In this document: positions 1-12,104 of the stretch, one piece after another
Position numbering within the stretch: position 1 is the first letter of the stretch
How the letters are laid out: each line of letters begins with the position of its first letter
Assembly: GCF_027580225.2 (NCBI RefSeq)
Contig: NW_027395284.1
Coordinates: 1,073,478-1,137,477, forward strand
Reading direction: 5' to 3'
Source of the DNA: Misgurnus anguillicaudatus
Lineage: Eukaryota; Chordata; Actinopteri; Cypriniformes; Cobitidae
Length of the DNA: 64,000 nt
Translations under genes and position numbers: made by a program
Notes under the pieces: model-generated
Seen by the model: only the letters and a program-made list of their open reading frames with translations
Databases searched by the model: none
What the model was told of the DNA's origin: nothing

Positions 1-267
1 ATAGCCACAATTGTCTCATCAGCTGGCATCCCCAGGACGTTGCGCCGCAAGCCCTACAATGATGTCAGGAGACGGGGGAATCCCAAGCTTGCCAGCATAA
101 ATCGGGGACGCGGTGTAACGGGAGGAGGTTCTTCCTCTACACAGGACCTGACGCCAGCAGAGGACATCCCTGCGTCCACCCTCACTGCTGAAAGCCAAGA
201 AACGCAAGCAGTCCAACCCCAAAGTACACTTACAAATCAAGTTCACATACATCAAGGTTTCTTATGA
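1..267 (+). other. Open frame running in from the window edge, unrecognised
   Basis: Frame 1 is open from the first base to a TGA at 265-267 (88 codons). It is rich in Arg/Gly at the start (LRRKPYNDVRRRGNPK) and Ser/Thr/Gln later, so low-complexity basic then acidic/polar. No domain is recognised. It could be the C-terminal end of a host gene or of a transposon-encoded DNA-binding protein. No upstream sequence is available to decide, and no polyadenylation context stands out. Confidence that it is coding is low. Confidence 0.2.
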
Positions 268-894
268 AAACATTTTAATTATTATTTACATAAAATAAAC
301 GTAATACAGCCACACAACAAACTTATGAAAATATTTTAATCGTTATTTGCATGAGAATTTTTTAATGCAGCCACACAATAAATAAAAACTATCACCACAA
401 TGCTCCCCACAATTATTTCCCTTCTCTCATGTGTTCATATTTTTTATTGTAACAATTTATGATTTGCAAAAATAACTGTTGCATCTGTGTAGATTAGATA
501 AGCAAATTGTGTGCGCGTTGTGCACGCTATACATTATGGTCAAGCTTGCGCCCTTAAAATAGCATAATGAACAACGCGCAACGCGCCACTGACTTTAGAC
601 TAGTTTTTTCTGGTCAGTGGAGCAATTGTTTTTTGAAACTGCAAAATAGCATCAGGGATGGTTTGCGCCAGAACACGCCTCATTTTTTGCGCTGAACCGC
701 CCAGGGAGCGCAAGTTTATTCACTAATTTGCTGACATGTTGTCACTATCAAGCAGAGGTTTTACTTTTTTTACTTAGACTTAAAACAGCTTTAATTTTCA
801 GCTTGGACACATCTTCAGTGAAGGACCCAGGGTCATAGGTTGTTTCGGGTCTTTGATCTTCATACACCCTCACCTGGGCGACCCAACCAGGGTC
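268..894. other. Intergenic stretch, no gene seen
   Basis: AT-rich sequence with short direct repetitions near 270-390 (cacacaa and aaaatattttaat motifs recur). Nothing supports an exon or RNA gene. Confidence 0.4.
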
Positions 895-1690
895 TTGAAA
901 GTATTAGTACTTAAAAGTATTTTTTCAAGTATTTGTATTTCATCCGTGTTTTTCTTTGGAAACCATACATTCCAAAGCATATTATCATAATTTTTACTCT
1001 ATTACATTTCATAAATACAAGTTTTTGTTTTACATTTAATGTTTAAGTACATTAAACATCTAGTACCTGTTAGGGTTTTGGACAGATGAACCCAATAGCG
1101 GACGATGAAGGGGTTAACAAAAGACTTTAAAATAAAACAAGACAAAAACAAAAGCCCACGTGGGGGCATACACCATACACAGACACAAAACACTAGACTA
1201 GACTATTAAACTCTTGACTTGACAATACTTGATACTTGACTGGAAAACATACAACTACACACCGCTGACAATACAAAATGAACCTGCACAGAAACAAGGA
1301 CAAGAGAACATTATATAAGAGAAACTAAACAAGATAACGAGGAGGGAACAGGTGATGGGAACAAATAATAATTAACAATAAGCAGGAGGACGAGGGGGGC
1401 GGGGACAATGACGAGACACCGGAGGCACATGCCACAGTAAACAAGGCATGAGCCTCCACATAAACTCTGCCACCATGACAAAATACAAATATAACACAAG
1501 ACTTCAAGGCAGAGTCCTGACAGTACCTTCTTGCTTTTACTTATCAAGTAAAAGTACAACATTTTAATGTAATTTGGTATTGAATAATTTCAATATGCAA
1601 TAGAATAGTATGATTCTATGCTTTAGAATGTAGTGAAGTAAACATTTTCCCAAGACAAACACCCTGATAAATCACAGATGCTTGGAAAAT
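895..1690. repeat. Interspersed repeat interrupted by a solo LTR (copy of 59334-59775)
   Basis: Both flanks of the LTR match the uninterrupted copy at 59334-59775: the blocks around cattccaaagcatattatca, tacattaaacatcta, tatgattctatgctttagaa and cacagatgcttggaaaat occur in the same order. Subtracting the LTR restores continuity, so the repeat is older than the LTR insertion. Its class is not recognised. It is rich in runs of the aagtaaaagtact type. Confidence 0.7.
1068..1522 (-). mobile_element. Solo LTR, 455 bp, with 5-bp target duplication
   Basis: The element starts TGTTAGGG and ends CCTGACA, giving the TG...CA ends of an LTR. It is flanked by a perfect 5-bp duplication gtacc at 1063-1067 and 1523-1527. 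No internal gag/pol region is present, so this is a solo LTR left by recombination. The minus-strand reading begins TGTCAGGACTCTGCC, similar to the LTR-like start at 50422, and holds a TATATAA box, so minus is the likely sense strand. Superfamily is inferred only (Gypsy-like). Confidence 0.75.
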
Positions 1691-1990
1691 GTTAATTATA
1701 CTGACATTTTCGTGGCCGCCGCTAGAACAGCAAGCCATTTTGCTAATGTTTTGCCACTTAACAGAGCGTGCACGTCGAAAAGTGACGTCAATGCATACTA
1801 TTAAGAAGCACCAAGGGAGAACACAGAAACAAAGGAACCAGACAAGGCTTCAAACTTAAAGCACCGGATAAGGCTAAAAGAATGTGATCATAACAACAGA
1901 TAGATAATGTGCACATAAATGGCTATATTATATAATGTTACTTTTATGGGTTGTTTATTACTTTTCAATACTCTGTATTATTTCTTTTAG

Positions 1991-4900
1991 GCACAGGTCC
2001 ATTTTATCCATTTGGAACTGGAGATACAGAGAAAGAAGGAGATTCTGCAATGATTCACCTTTTCCAACCATTTACATTTTTTGGACTTACGTACAACCAA
2101 ATTTATGTAAGTCAATATTTATATATATATCTGTAATGTCAGGTTATATCTGTATCAAATAAAGAAAGGCTTTCTTACTAAATTAAATGTTTAAAAATCC
2201 TGACCATGATAAATTTACTTTCACATCTTTTCAGGTCAACAACAATGGATTCTTGACTTTTAACGGGGCATGGTACAGCAACTATCCTAACAGCTTTCCT
2301 GCATATGGTGGCAAAGACATCATTGCTCCATTATGGGCTGGTGACAGTTTAAGCGGTAATATCTCATATCGTCAGTACACTTCTGGCAGTGTCCTGACAC
2401 AAGCTACACAAGACATAAACCAATACTTCCCTGACCTCAACTTTTCTGCTTCATGGGTCTTTGTTGCAACATGGGACAGAGTGTGGAATGTTTACTATCA
2501 GAATACAGTAAGAAACTAAATAAATAAAAGATAAAATATTTAAACAATTAATAAAGTATTCAATATTAAAAACTGTTTATATACTTACAGGAAACATCTT
2601 TTCAAGTGGTTTTGATTTCAAATGGCAGTTTCTCATTTGTTTTAATGAACTATGGTGCAATTGCTATATCACAACAATCCATACGGGTACTGTATGCACA
2701 TTATAAACAAAGATTGTATTACTCTTTAACTATCTTTCTAAATAGACCTATGTCTGTCTTAACATTAGGCTGGTTACGACACCATCAACTCAACCTACTA
2801 TTTCTCAATTACTAAACCACAGCAGAATTATTCCACAAGCTTAGCATGCAGCAGCAATGTCAATGTTTCAGGCAGATGGGCCTTCAGAACAGATCTTGGA
2901 TCACAGGGTTGTCAATTCAAAGGTAATTTATTTTCGGCTTCCTTTGCGTATTTGCCATATTTGCTACTAGCAGTTTACAAGCTATTGTACCATACTGGTT
3001 GCACGGTGAAGCTGCCATGCTCAAAAGTCCTTGTCAACAGCATACACTGAAAAAAATGATTCATTGAATTTAATCATTTTTTTTAAGGTAAGTGGTTGCA
3101 ATCAATTTATTTAAGCTACATTTAAACAAATGTTTTATATTTTATTTTACGTTACTAATCTTTTTTGTTTAAATGTAGCTTAAATTAATTGATTGCAACC
3201 ACTTGCGTTAAAAAATTTATTAAATTCAATGAATCATTTTTTTCAGTGTACTGTACATTGGGCCTCATTCATGAAAGTTCGTAAATATATAAATTCCAAG
3301 AAATTTCTGAAACATTTCCTGTTCATTTTTTGATGAACTGGGGACTTCAATACTATTAAGGCCGGTGCATTCTCTTTCCTATTTTCTTACCATTTTCTAC
3401 CATTTTCGCGTCGGTTTAGGGTTAGATTTACATAATGACATCCCTACCCAAACCTTACCCTAACCCCAATGCGAGGCGACAACTGTTTAATTTCGCGTAC
3501 CTAGTAGTATTGAAGTCCCCAGTTCGTCAAAAAATGACGCGAAAGGTATACCCTCCGCGTCAACATATTGACGCATGGTCAAGTGTCGTCAAATATTGAT
3601 GCCTTGGGTGTGAGACTGTGTTCTGTGTTACCCGAAACCTTTCCTCTGAGATTCACAAATACTTTGTAAACAACAGATTTGATAGTGAAATGTTTGAATG
3701 CTAATGAATTCATTCATAAACAGGGCGTGCATGCATGCTCATTCACAATTAGCATAATCCCCTGCTCTGCAATACAGCTACGCAAATTACGTATCCATCC
3801 ATCCCCAATTCTCTGGTTTGGCTACAATATATTGCATCTCAACTCAAGGTTTATATATGTAGCACTTTTTAAAAATAGCAAGTGTCTTTTAAAGTGCTGT
3901 ACAGACAATCTTTAAACAATTGAAACATAAGAGTAAGTAACAATAAAATAGAAAATACCACAACAGAAGCAAAAACAACAATCCAATAATCAAAAATATA
4001 TACTGTAGGAAACATAAAATTATAGCTCTCAAGGTGTGTTAAATGCTTGCTAGCTAAGTTTTAAATTTGGATTTAAAAATGCAAAGTGTTTGGGACTTTC
4101 TGAACTATTTACAAACAAAATGTTTCATACAATGAGGCCCCTGTTTTTTTGGTGTCAGTCCTCAGCACAGGATGCTAACATGCTTATGATCATAAAAGGC
4201 ATCTTAACCCTTATTGGTTATTGGGGATGTTTTCACCCACTATGGGTTTTTTTGTCTTAAAGGGGACAGAGAATGAAAAACCATTTTTACCTTGTCTTTG
4301 TTGAATAATGGTAACCCACATTCACAAACATACAAAAAGTGCTAAACATGTTAACATCTCAGTCTCATAGAAATCCTCTTTTAGAATGTCAGCCAGAAAA
4401 CTGCCCAATCTGAAAAACTGATGCTTATGACATCACAGGCATCTAACTGCCCTTCCACTTTAAAATAATTGGCTACATTTTTTGAGTGGCAGCAAAGTCA
4501 GCCAATCAGTAATGAGATTGCAAGTTAAGCCAGTAGGGGGAGCCAAATAGGTGCAAAACCACTTGTTTAAAATCCCCCACCCTAATAGAGCTATTTGAGA
4601 GAGGATTTTAGAAAGCTTCTAAGGCATTACAGACCCAGACAAAATTTTTTGTCTACATGTCACATCACAGAACAAGGATAAATACTCTGTTCAACCATTC
4701 TATGTCACCTTTAATTTGGCCACAACTTTCTCTGTGTTTCGGCAAATAGAATGTTTTTTGGCGACAAATCTTATATTGACACATATTTTGGGGAAAAAAA
4801 ACTCAACAATACACCATGGGCAAATTTACTACCCTTTCAGGTTGTAAATGGTTGTAAAAATGTATCAGTTTTATTTTCACTTTTTTCATGAATCTGTTAA

Positions 4901-7415
4901 TGAACCTCAGTAGTGATCAAAACTACCAAATGTTTACAAAAGTTCCATGATTTTAATTCTTTAATTCCCGGATTTAAAAGATGAGCTACATTTTATGGCG
5001 TAATAGCACTTTTGGGAGTACTTCGACTCGGCGCAGTAACACACTCCCACTCCCATTATGAGAGTGAGAAGGGGAGCGGACTTTTCAGGCGAGTCAAAGT
5101 ACTCCCAAAAGTGCTATTACACCATAAAATATAGTTCCTCTTTTTAATCCGCTTAGAAAAGCGCTACGTTTTATTTTGTACCACCAAACTACTCGTCTTA
5201 AATAGGAAAAACGTTGATGTGTTTGGTCACTTCTAACTTTATCTCTAAATGGTACCATTGAATGAATGGGGCTAAGCTAAATGCTATCGAAGCGTCGCAG
5301 CACTCTCAAGCGCTTACGTGCACGCACACAGATGATAGAGGGATGTATCAACAATTCTTAGTTAAGGTTATAACATATTTTAATATTGAAAATGAGTAGA
5401 CTATTCCTTTAAGAGTAACACAGAACTGGAATAAGCAACAAACTATCTGCACAGACATTAAAGGTGCTCTAAGCGAATTCAAGCGTTTTAGGCCATTAAA
5501 CATTTTTGTTTTATACAGTAATCATCTCATCACTATCTAGCTGCCTGTCCCATGAACACACTGTAAAAAACACAACCTCTGTGGAGAGCCCAGGTTCCGC
5601 AAACTGCAACAAAAACAATGTGGTCAAACCTACCACCAGGAAACATAACAAATGTGATCCAGCCAATAAACGATAAGAAGGAATTGTGAGTGGGGGATGG
5701 GCATGTTTATTACTCGTTCAGAAAGCATGGAAGGGAGGGGGAGGAGTTAGCCAGGCCCGGCACCACGAGGGGGCAAAAAGGGGGCATTGCCCCCTCAGAT
5801 CTGATTTGTGCCCCCTCATTTTTGTATTCATGGTTTTGAGTTAAATAATAATTTAACCTTATCCCCATATGGGATTTAGAATGTTCAGTGACGTGACATT
5901 ACTGCCCGATTCAAACGTCTTTCACGTTGGTTGGTGCTGAGCCCAACGGACGAGCTCAGCCCTGTCATATATCAACACTATGCAGTGTTTTCAACCTCAT
6001 AATGTTTATTTTAGATTTCAGACATTTAAACAGGAAGTTTTTTTAATCTGTTGTTTTCTTTTGTTTATTTTCTAGATCTGGATGAATATCAGGTAAATTC
6101 ATCTCTATGTGGGGCAAATTCTAACTGCACACATGTAAATGGAGGTTACAGTTGCTCATGTCTGAAAGGATTTACTGCAACATTCCCGTATCTCACAATC
6201 AGCATCAATAACACATGCACAGGTGTGTTCAGGCTTTACTTTTGTGTATTATCTGTCGACCATTAATGACCAAGATTTTTTGTGTCACTGACAGTTGAAG
6301 TTCTGTTTCATTGATTTCTATTTTGTACTAACAATTCAGTGCTGGTATTGATAATGCTAAATTTAAAAGACTAAGAATATGCTTGATGTACTATTATTTA
6401 CAAACTGTGAAAAATATATTACTCATAAGGTTATACATTTCTCTTTTTTTTTCATTTAAGATATTAATGAATGTCTCAACTCATCTTCTGTTTGTGGGCC
6501 AAACTCATATTGTCAGAATTACAATGGAAGCTACTCGTGCTCTTGTTTGAGAGGATATAATGTTACAAAGATGAATGAAACTGTTAGTAATAGTAACCCA
6601 TGTACTGGTAAGTGTTTAAAACTGTAATATATATAAGAATGCGAAAGCCAACCAAATGCCTCCGCATGAGATAATTATATTAACTTAATGCTCTTGGCAC
6701 ACACATGTACATTTAGGTTTATTAAATTCTTTTGCATAAGTCATACGTTTGTGAGGTTGGTCTGAACCACTCTTAACATCACTGATAGATCAAAGTATTA
6801 GTGACAGTAATCTATGCATCGGTATGCTTTTAATAAGGTTTCATGATTTGCACATACACTACTGTGAACATCATATCAAAGAAGTTGTCATCTTTAGGTT
6901 GTTGCAAAATTTGTATGATTACAAAAAAATGCTGTTTTTTTGTTGGTTTGTTTTTAAAGATGTGGATGAATGTGTTGAGATTCCTGCAGTCTGTGGTCCA
7001 AACTCAATCTGCAACAACACTGCTGGGGGTTACAATTGCTTGTGTATCAATGGATATAATATAACAAACCCGAACCTCCCTATAAACATCAGCAACCCAT
7101 GCACAGGTATGATTGAGCGTTGTTGCTTACAGTAGAAAATGAATAAGTAATGTTACTTTAATTTCATTTCTGTTTTTTAAGTGTTTCTGGTTTTGTTTAA
7201 TTGCAGCTTCAGTAGTAATATGCTTTGTAAAGTAATAGCATTTAGTTGATGATAGTTAGTTCTTAATTTTAAAGGTTGTTGCATAAAAGTGCACATTGTA
7301 ATATTTTATATAACGGAAGGAGCGGTACTTAGTTTAACTAAGTTGTAACTAACATCTAATGCAGAAGCACCATCAAAAACTACAGTCAAGCCACCAACAA
7401 CGACACAACTAACAG
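1991..7415 (+). CDS. NIDO-EGF extracellular protein gene, internal exons (both ends missing)
   Basis: Eight exons join in phase: 1991-2106, 2235-2507, 2591-2686, 2769-2922, 6076-6222, 6461-6607, 6960-7106 and 7365-7415, all with AG/GT borders. The first four encode a NIDO domain (GTGPFYPFG, VNNNGFLTFNG, APLWAGD, WVFVATWD, FVLMNYGAI, AGYDTINSTYYF, GRWAFRTD), as in alpha-tectorin, nidogen, SNED1 and related fish proteins. Three 147-bp exons follow, each one calcium-type EGF repeat, then a Thr/Pro/Lys linker (TTVKPPTTTQLT) typical of a mucin-like stalk. The protein is therefore secreted or at the cell surface, possibly matrix, mucus or adhesion-receptor related. The signal peptide exon lies before 1991 and was not found. 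The 3' end is lost in the N gap. The first EGF lacks its first Cys. The exact orthologue (tectorin-like or an adhesion-GPCR E-like ectodomain) cannot be decided. Confidence 0.8.
3045..3248. repeat. Hairpin MITE, copy 1 (about 204 bp)
   Basis: Starts CACTGAAAAAAATGATTCAT and ends with its near-perfect reverse complement; arms are about 90 bp each around a short A/T loop. It is flanked by ta on both sides. The same element occurs at 48519-48722 and 61153-61354. Confidence 0.85.
4205..4975. repeat. Fragment of the fold-back family seen at 53.8-55.8 kb, with nested insertion
   Basis: Matches the left arm at 53820-54170 block by block (ttggggatgttttca, tttggccacaacttt, gacaaatcttatatt, gatcaaaactaccaaat, ttaattctttaattcc). 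The match is broken at 4261-4710 by a separate MITE, which dates that insertion as younger. Confidence 0.7.
4261..4710. mobile_element. TTAA-flanked MITE, 450 bp, nested
   Basis: Ends are AGGGGACAGAGAAT and its imperfect inverse ATTCTATGTCACCT. Flanked by TTAA at 4257-4260 and 4711-4714. Inserted inside the older fold-back repeat. The TTAA target suggests a piggyBac-type MITE (inference). Confidence 0.65.
4983..5140. repeat. Inverted-repeat element, about 160 bp
   Basis: Arms gtaatagcacttttgggagt (5002 region) and actcccaaaagtgctattac (5100 region) form a long hairpin. Class unknown. Confidence 0.65.
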
Positions 7416-7715
7416 GTATGTACTGTAAAATAAACGAAATACCTCAAAATAAATATTTCATGATGTTGAATATGAAGAGTTTGGTTCCAAAATGCAATAA
7501 ATCAAATTTGACTAATTTGGGTAAAAATGTGTTTAATATACCAAGAAAATGACAAGATGAAAAGCACGATTTTCAAATATTTATTAAAACTGATTTTAAT
7601 TTTTTTCCGCAAAATACAATACATCCATGACATGTTTTTTTTTTTTTCAAAATGCTATACATCTATTGAATCCATGTATAAATGTGCATTTATCTTTGCC
7701 ATGTTTTATTCATTT

Positions 7716-8215
7716 NNNNNNNNNNNNNNNNNNNNNNNNNNNNNNNNNNNNNNNNNNNNNNNNNNNNNNNNNNNNNNNNNNNNNNNNNNNNNNNNNNNNN
7801 NNNNNNNNNNNNNNNNNNNNNNNNNNNNNNNNNNNNNNNNNNNNNNNNNNNNNNNNNNNNNNNNNNNNNNNNNNNNNNNNNNNNNNNNNNNNNNNNNNNN
7901 NNNNNNNNNNNNNNNNNNNNNNNNNNNNNNNNNNNNNNNNNNNNNNNNNNNNNNNNNNNNNNNNNNNNNNNNNNNNNNNNNNNNNNNNNNNNNNNNNNNN
8001 NNNNNNNNNNNNNNNNNNNNNNNNNNNNNNNNNNNNNNNNNNNNNNNNNNNNNNNNNNNNNNNNNNNNNNNNNNNNNNNNNNNNNNNNNNNNNNNNNNNN
8101 NNNNNNNNNNNNNNNNNNNNNNNNNNNNNNNNNNNNNNNNNNNNNNNNNNNNNNNNNNNNNNNNNNNNNNNNNNNNNNNNNNNNNNNNNNNNNNNNNNNN
8201 NNNNNNNNNNNNNNN
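7716..8215. other. Assembly gap, exactly 500 N
   Basis: A run of N of round length, the usual placeholder for a gap of unknown size. It cuts the NIDO gene after its Thr-rich exon, and the true distance to 8216 is unknown. Confidence 0.98.
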
Positions 8216-9896
8216 TTTAAGACATTTGAAAAGATAGGTGTGCGGTTTACAGAAAAATAATCAACACCCATAGAACATTTCTCAGCCAATCAGAATGCAG
8301 CATTCAACAGACCCGTGGTATAAATAATAATAAAAACTTCCAGTGCAAAGTAGATGCTTAACAGAAATATGAAATGTTTCACTTCTACTCTTTGATCTTA
8401 TATTGCATTTTAACACAACTGAATGCTATTTTACATATTATCTGTTCTGTTGTAGCCTATAAAATAGGACTAAACATGACCCATCACCTCGTTTTTTATC
8501 CAACCAGCTGTTCCTTTAACTGCTGCTAAAATCCTGATTTATATATGCAAAAATCACCATACATTTACATTGAAGCTTTACTGCTGTTGCTCTTCTCATG
8601 ATTGTTGTTGTGTTTTGAGCCATTTCTTGATTTTAAATGCGAGTGATATAGCACAGACAATTCGGTGCAAATTCAGAAATATAAGAGAATACACTGTTGT
8701 TGTTACATAGACTACAGAACACGGCATACAGCATCATAGGGAGGGAGAAAGCTCGCACACAGACTCACACTACTGCTAATCTTTCTTCAAGTCATGTTAA
8801 CTCGATCAGTCGTCTTTGTCAGAGACATCTGTGAATGTTGACGTTTACGCAAAAAAGAAAGTACATTAAAAACACTGCCACCTTTTCACCGTCACGTAAG
8901 GCGCGCGGTCGAGGCGCTGCAAGCAACATGAGTGATAGAGAGAGAAAGAGAGAGAGAGAGAGAGACGCGCTGAACACTCGCAACAATGAATTGAGCCGTT
9001 TAAAATAGTAAAATAAAAATGTAAATGGGAATCATGAAAAATCTATTTGTTGCGTCCAGTGTTGATTCCGTGGCGGAATCACGAGCAAACACTGATAGCC
9101 TTTAACATCCAAAGACAGAGTCATTGTACTTCTCAAAAGAGTTAATAAAACAGTACTGACTAGCTCGCCGTTTCATTAATAATCATATAACAGTTACTTA
9201 CGTTGTCCTATTCTCTGTGGGTGTATCGTCAATAACTCCCGAGTGTTTTCGTTTGAGATGCTCGTGCATTGTCGTTGTGCTCCCGTGATAAGCCAGTGAC
9301 GTTTGGCACGGTGTAACAGACCACTCTTTTATCACAACTTGGCTTAAAATACTTTCATACTTCGGAAGCTTTCCGACTCATAATTCCATAGACTCACCTG
9401 CCACCGCCAATTTTTCAAAATTAAAGCAGTGAAGGCAGGGGGAGAGGGAAGAAAGATGATAGCGTAGCAGATTAACCAGCAGGGCGCGCACAGCGCACAG
9501 ACTGGTGTGTAGGTGAATTACATTGAGCCATTTGAGACATGAGACAGAATTACAGTGGGCCATTTGAGACGGAAAAAAATAAATATGCGACTCCTCGACT
9601 AAAAAAATTGCCGTCGACAAATTTTCATCGTCGATTACGTCGACTACGTCGACTATTCGCGGCAGCACTACACTTTTTAAGTACTTTACAAGACGTATAT
9701 ATTGCAGATCTGACTCTTCTCAGTACTATATAGGGGGTTGCACACCGGACGCGCAACTCAGCTCCTCGTCGAGTCGCGTCTAGGAAAACTCGGAGGTATC
9801 GTAAACCGGAAGTGCACATTTAATAGCGCAAGCTTCGTCAGATAGCATCTACTTCAAAATGCAAATTGTACGTTAGCAGCCAATGTTGATCATTAA
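8216..9896. repeat. Interspersed repeat sequence next to gap 1
   Basis: No exon seen. The blocks tttcacttctactctttgat (near 8378) and aatgtaaatgggaatcatga (near 9018) recur at 45570-45690 beside the second gap, so this is a dispersed element. A GA microsatellite sits at 8939-8966. A cgtcgactacgtcgac-rich stretch lies near 9610-9660. Confidence 0.55.
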
Positions 9897-10758
9897 CCCT
9901 CTGGGGTCCGACCATTTTGGGACACTGTCAGAGGTTCTGACATGCTCTTACATTTGGTCTTTTTTCAGTTGCTTTACAACATAATAATGGCAAGTGTCTC
10001 ATACCACTTTGTTCAGCACAAACTGGGCTAAAATATTATATGAGCTACATGTATGTACATGTTTGTATTTTTGAGAGAAAAAGGTTTATGCGTGGTTTTT
10101 TAAAAAGCTAAAATTTTGAGTCACTGATATAAGTCCACAAAACCCATACTAAACATGTTTTAACAAGACTTTCCTAAACAGAATCTAGTAGTCTAGAGTT
10201 TTTCTTTAAAATGATGTGAAAATCATCCTGCCTACTCATTCACATAAACCAGTATGTTTATTTAGAAATTGTAAGACACTTTTTGTTTAGAGGGGCCGTA
10301 TGCGAGAAGGATTGATTGACAGCTAGCAAACAAAGGCTCGCATAATGAGCTGCATAATGAGCTGCATAATGAGGGAGGAGGGAACTACAGTAAAGAATGT
10401 GAGGACAAATGAACATGTTTGTTTGAGGTTTATTAAGAAGTTAACAATATAATCAAAATAGAAATGAAGGTCAGTAGGACCCTATTCAAAAACTTAACTT
10501 GTATAAGAAACTGATAAACAACAGAGCTGTAAACTTCATGTGGCTCATGTTACCATACAACTTTATGTCCAAAGAGTGTGAATATGTTTTTCCACTTCAT
10601 AGTTTACTGATGAGAGGGATGCAGACCTGTAAGAGAGTTATGAACAGCTGTTAGCATAAATTGTCCACAGAAATACCCTTACATACATAACTGATGGGTA
10701 AATGATAGCACTTGTAACGGTGGTCGCCTAAACTCAATATACTGTATAAAAAAAACTT

Positions 10759-10831
10759 GGCCTATGCGGGTTTCGAACCCGGGTCTACCATATGGCGGCC
10801 TAACGCACTACCGCTGCGCCACCATTAGGTC
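10759..10831 (-). tRNA. tRNA-like sequence, probably a pseudogene or SINE head
   Basis: The minus strand has a near-consensus polymerase III A box (TGGCGCAGCGGTAGTGCG) and a perfect B box (GGTTCGAAACC), spaced as in a tRNA. The outer 7 bases at each end can form about five acceptor-stem pairs, but the anticodon stem pairs poorly. It sits inside a mobile element. A functional tRNA is unlikely; a tRNA-derived SINE head is the preferred reading. Confidence 0.45.
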
Positions 10832-11013
10832 ACGTGATTAGTGTCTTTCACACACCTAGGTAGACTGGCCAAGGTAAATTTATAATAAAAAAAAAGGCGA
10901 GTCTCCGTGTAAACAACGCGGAGCTCATAATAAAACGGTGTCGCGTGTAAATCGCAATGTATGGAATGCGTTGCATGTAAACAATATCATATTACAGTAG
11001 ACCCCCCCCCCCC

Positions 11014-11308
11014 CAGTGCAGCATTAAGTTACTCAAAGTTGCCATGAAGGATACGAAAGTGTCTACTGTACAGCATGTAACAATGAAATCCGCCATTACG
11101 TGATCACGCGTACTCGTTTGTAAATAAGCATGTAAACATGGAATCTTACAGCACACACTTAAAAGACACAGCAGTGCAGCATTACTCAAAGTTGCCATGA
11201 AGGATACGAAAGTGAATAACTGTGTCTAACACTGTACAGCAAACAATGAAATCCGCCATTAGGCCTACGTGATCACGCGTAAGTTACTCGTTTGTAAACA
11301 ATGCGAAC
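11014..11308. repeat. Two-copy direct repeat, about 150-160 bp unit
   Basis: The blocks actcaaagttgccatgaagg, atacgaaagtg, aatgaaatccgccatta, cgtgatcacgcgta and actcgtttgtaaa occur twice in the same order, at 11034-11125 and 11183-11301. Confidence 0.75.
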
Positions 11309-12104
11309 GTTTTTCAATCCGAGGCGTGCAGTCTGTTGAGGTTGCTTATGTAGGCTGAACTGCAAAAGCCATAACATATTACATGATAGCAAATATAAAT
11401 GAAGACAAATGACTTACAGTTTCTTCAGGAATATATCCGCCTCCATTGCGTCTTCCATTGTTCTTCTTCTTAGGTAACGTTAAAGATAAACGCTTCTCTT
11501 CCTCAATGTCCAGACATAAATGAAGATATTCCTCACGTGTGTGTATAAAGTTTATAATCCAAACATGCGCTAAAGTCTTTAAATCTTATCAAACATTACG
11601 CTTTGCTGGTTTGAACAGCTCGTCTCTTCATTACCATGTCAACAGCGTGTGGGCGTGACCGCATTAGAGATAATGAGCTCAGCCACGAAAAACGGTACTC
11701 TCTTTACTTCAGTGCAGATTATATAAACAGGAAATATTTGTTTTTGATAATAATTAGCTTGTTTAAAAGTAGACATTTCAGGCTTTCTTTGGATATGTGT
11801 ATTATGTTTGTGTGACGAGAGTTTCAACTAATTTTTGTAACGTGATTTGAGAGACAGCTGGCGGAGACAGAAATGTCTGAATGAGCACCCTGTTTATTTT
11901 CTTTATTTGACAAAAACACAAAGATCTGTTGTTATTGTGAATGTACACTAATTTAAGAGGACCCTTTAGAGTTTCAAATGATGTCAAACACGTAAGTGTT
12001 TGATTATTAATGATGGAGTATTTTAAGTTGATTCTGCTATGATAAGGAGAAAACACGTCAAAACGCGTCCCCGCGTTTTTGGACTCCTGGGGGTTAAAGG
12101 AATA

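Larger units (their letters stand above)
2923..6075. other. Repeat-filled intron of the NIDO gene
   Basis: A 3.1 kb intron between NIDO and EGF exons. It holds a hairpin MITE (3045-3248), an inverted-repeat segment around 3330-3540 (gaactggggacttcaatacta and its complement), a fragment of the fold-back family seen at 53.8 kb (4205-4975) interrupted by a TTAA MITE, and an inverted repeat at 4983-5140. No further exon was recognised. Confidence 0.6.
9897..12093. mobile_element. DNA-transposon-like element, about 2.2 kb, TTAA-flanked
   Basis: The left end reads ttaaCCCTCTGGGGTCC and the right end, inverted, ttaaCCCCCAGGAGTCC, so there are imperfect terminal inverted repeats next to TTAA on both sides (9893-9896, 12094-12097). 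No transposase ORF is seen, so it is non-autonomous or decayed. It carries a tRNA-like sequence (10759-10831) and a direct duplication (11014-11308). Confidence 0.5.

Noticed and set aside
7527..8289. Long open frames of about 200 codons on both strands over 7.5-8.3 kb
   Set aside because: They run through the 500-N gap; the open reading is produced by unknown bases.
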